Source: Roseiflexaceae bacterium (GTDB lineage: Bacteria > Chloroflexota > Chloroflexia > Chloroflexales > Roseiflexaceae). From it: a stretch of 64,000 nucleotides of DNA. The notes under the pieces were generated by a model. The model was given only the letters and a program-made list of their open reading frames with translations. It ran no database searches and was not told where the DNA came from. Made by a program: the position numbers and the translations under genes. This document shows positions 62,491 through 64,000 of this stretch, piece by piece; position 1 is the first letter of the stretch, and each line of letters opens with the position of its first letter. The DNA lies in assembly GCA_947450095.1 (NCBI GenBank), contig CANFUF010000004.1:1-64000 (forward strand), given 5' to 3'.

Positions 62491-63272
62491 AGTCGGGCTC
62501 GTCCAGTATGGTGATGAAAATCAGTATCAGACATCGAGCGGAGCCATGCTTCGGTGGCGTCGATCCGGTGCGCTAACGCATACTTGGGGCAATGGGGACA
62601 GCTGTGGGCATCGGTGGTTTTGGCAAGCACACAACAGACACGGGGTTGCTCCCACTGCATAACCGGTCCTGTATCGGGCTGGACGGCAAATGTAACCAGA
62701 GGAGGCGTATCCGTATCTCCAAGTGCTTCCAAAAGCGATGCAATCCAGACGGGATCTGCGATGTGTGCTTTTTGGAGGGCCAGCCGGGTATGCCGGCGTA
62801 ACGCATCATACATGACGATGTGACTGCCACGGACTGGGAGGCTGGCGTGGCGACAGATTAAGGTAAAAACAGGCATGATGAGCGTTTGCAGTTTGCGTAC
62901 AAGGGTCGGTAGTGGTTGTTTGGTATGAATAGTGACAGATGGAGTCAGCCACAATTGGGTAACCATGCCATTTGTGTCAAAGTACATCCCAATATCGTGC
63001 GCAGTTACATCAAAAAAATAACCGGTTGCGGCATAAGGCAGGGTAAGTAGTGTGGTGAGTGCCCCAACCATATAATGCACAATCGTGAGGGCTGCAGTGC
63101 GTTGGGCTTGGTTCCCATGTTGTTGAATATGGTGGATTAACGGGGTGATGATCGCCGGGTGCGCTAAATCGTGAAAAGTCGTAACATCGGCTGAATGCGC
63201 GCGTTCTTGTTGTACGGATACGGGTGATTGTTGCCATAAATGCACGACATCTGGCGGCATCAATGTCGTCAT
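62487..63272 (-). CDS. FhuF-like 2Fe-2S ferric-siderophore reductase
   Basis: 261-residue protein. The C-terminus has Cys213-Cys214, then Cys225 and Cys228 (CCVLAKTTDAHSCPHC). This CC-x10-CxxC spacing is the 2Fe-2S ligand pattern of FhuF. The upstream part is helical and fits the FhuF/IucA-like cytoplasmic domain in length and character. FhuF reduces ferric hydroxamate siderophores after import, releasing iron. Overlaps of 4 bp on both sides join it to two ABC ATPase genes, an apt iron-uptake setting. Distant from the E. coli protein, so the substrate is inferred. Confidence 0.72.
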   Translation of the reverse strand: MTTLMPPDVVHLWQQSPVSVQQERAHSADVTTFHDLAHPAIITPLIHHIQQHGNQAQRTAALTIVHYMVGALTTLLTLPYAATGYFFDVTAHDIGMYFDTNGMVTQLWLTPSVTIHTKQPLPTLVRKLQTLIMPVFTLICRHASLPVRGSHIVMYDALRRHTRLALQKAHIADPVWIASLLEALGDTDTPPLVTFAVQPDTGPVMQWEQPRVCCVLAKTTDAHSCPHCPKYALAHRIDATEAWLRSMSDTDFHHHTGRARL

Positions 63273-64000
63273 GATGCCTCCTCTGCTGTACGGTCAAACA
63301 GCAATTGATGCTTCCCTGAGACGGGGTGGGTAAATGCGGTCGCTTGCACACGAAACACCCGACTAATCAGGTCAGCGGCTAATGCTTCGTGTGGGGCGCC
63401 GCTCGCCACAACCTGGCCACGGTCAATCACATAGATACGTTGGCACCAGGCTGCTGCCAAATTCAAATCGTGTAGGGCGGCAATTGTAGTGAGTTTGAGT
63501 GAATGGACGCGGTGTAGGACATCAAGCTGATAGTGGATGTCAAGGTGATTGGTTGGTTCATCAAGCAACAAAATCGGTGCTTGTTGGACCAAAGCGCGGG
63601 CAATTAGGGTGCGTTGCCGCTCGCCACCTGACATGGCATCAAACGAGCGATGGGCGAGTGGCGCCAGACCGAGTTCGCTCAAGCTTTGGGCAATTAATTG
63701 GCGATCGGCGTCGCTATCGCGAGCGAACCCTTGTTTGTAGGGAATGCGTCCCATGGCGGCGACTTCGCTGGTGGTGAAGTCAAAGCCGATTTGATTTTCT
63801 TGAGAGACAACGGCAATGCGTCGGGCTGCCTCATTGGCACTCAGTTGCCATAAATCATCCATGCCGACAAGTACCGCACCTGCTTGCGGTTTTAGCGCAC
63901 GGTGGAGCCCCCGTAATAGTGTGGTTTTGCCACTACCATTCGGGCCAACGATACCCACAAATTCACCGTGCCCCACTTCGAGTGAGACATCGGTAACGAC
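63269..64000 (-). CDS. FecE/FhuC-type iron-siderophore ABC ATPase (5' end beyond window)
   Basis: The reading frame continues past the right edge; the visible part covers nearly all of the ATPase. It has Walker A VGPNGSGKTTLL, signature MSGGERQRTLIARAL, Walker B ILLLDEPTNHLD and a switch His in ALHDLNLAA. MGRIPYKQGF after the Q loop is typical of ferric-siderophore/B12 (FecE, FhuC, BtuD) ATPases. Its permease and binding protein are expected to lie beyond 64000. It is the first visible gene of the operon that also holds the FhuF-like reductase and the ABC-3 system. Confidence 0.9.
   Translation of the reverse strand, partial: VVTDVSLEVGHGEFVGIVGPNGSGKTTLLRGLHRALKPQAGAVLVGMDDLWQLSANEAARRIAVVSQENQIGFDFTTSEVAAMGRIPYKQGFARDSDADRQLIAQSLSELGLAPLAHRSFDAMSGGERQRTLIARALVQQAPILLLDEPTNHLDIHYQLDVLHRVHSLKLTTIAALHDLNLAAAWCQRIYVIDRGQVVASGAPHEALAADLISRVFRVQATAFTHPVSGKHQLLFDRTAEEAS

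Noticed and set aside
1-64000. tRNA, rRNA, transposase or prophage genes
   Set aside because: No cloverleaf with a recognisable T-loop, no rRNA stretch and no transposase or integrase motif was found. Reading by eye can miss a tRNA; a tRNAscan run would settle it.

Overview
The window is one continuous stretch of bacterial chromosome of moderate GC. It is gene-dense, with genes on both strands, short intergenic gaps and many 4-bp ATGA stop/start couplings. The gene set best fits an aerobic or microaerophilic filamentous Chloroflexota (class Chloroflexia, Herpetosiphon-like or a relative). It includes a CarH-type B12 photoreceptor-regulator next to phytoene synthase, a short archaeal/Thermotoga-type adenosylhomocysteinase, a cyanobacteria-like GOGAT large subunit, many TIM-barrel and beta-propeller lipoproteins, Gram-positive-style LexA and -35/-10 signals, and heptanucleotide and palindromic repeat families. 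The phylum is an inference from gene content; no rRNA gene is present to settle it.

Layout. 0-7.2 kb: the tail of an amidinotransferase-fold gene, a large secreted subtilase, adenosine deaminase and adenosylhomocysteinase, the last two separated by a GxxExxY nuclease-like gene embedded in repeats. 7.3-13.2 kb: a zinc-ribbon membrane protein, an FMN reductase, a GH95-like glycosidase with a propeller lipoprotein, and a divergent GH4 glycosidase. 13.4-20.1 kb: nrdR with an Mrr-like membrane protein, fabG, three envelope lipoprotein/membrane genes and a YiiX-type papain-fold hydrolase. 20.2-28.1 kb: a nitrogen-assimilation block (gltB, amt, glnA), each with its own terminator and, for gltB and glnA, a recognisable promoter. 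28.5-35.6 kb: a secreted glycosidase, a 1629-residue alpha-2-macroglobulin-like protein and aat. 35.7-40.2 kb: carH, crtB, a DUF2085 membrane protein, a TIGR01777 epimerase and an HtrA-like lipoprotein protease.

40.5-47.3 kb: a BNR propeller, a methyltransferase, rhodanese and iron-sulfur/cofactor genes (erpA, moaA, mrp, a 2Fe-2S ferredoxin) interrupted by dinB, which has a LexA-like box in its promoter. 47.4-55.8 kb: two paralogous lipoprotein flavin amine oxidases, a nitroreductase, a cytochrome P450, two Gfo/Idh/MocA oxidoreductases and a COG4705 membrane protein. 56-60 kb: a TIM-barrel isomerase, a DsbB-like protein, an M20 amidohydrolase and diaminopropionate ammonia-lyase. The lyase gene ends inside a 1-kb nested tandem repeat (60.02-61.03 kb). 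61-64 kb: a metal-uptake cluster with an ABC-3 permease, its ATPase, an FhuF-like 2Fe-2S ferric reductase and the start of a FecE/FhuC-type ATPase that runs off the window.

The most unusual items are the nested array that begins with the 3' end of the diaminopropionate ammonia-lyase gene, the composite heptad/CTCnGTG repeat family found beside the GxxExxY gene and again at 55.9 kb, and several well-formed promoter/operator palindromes (gltB, erpA, the GH4 region, dinB). No tRNA, rRNA, CRISPR or transposase gene was recognised.
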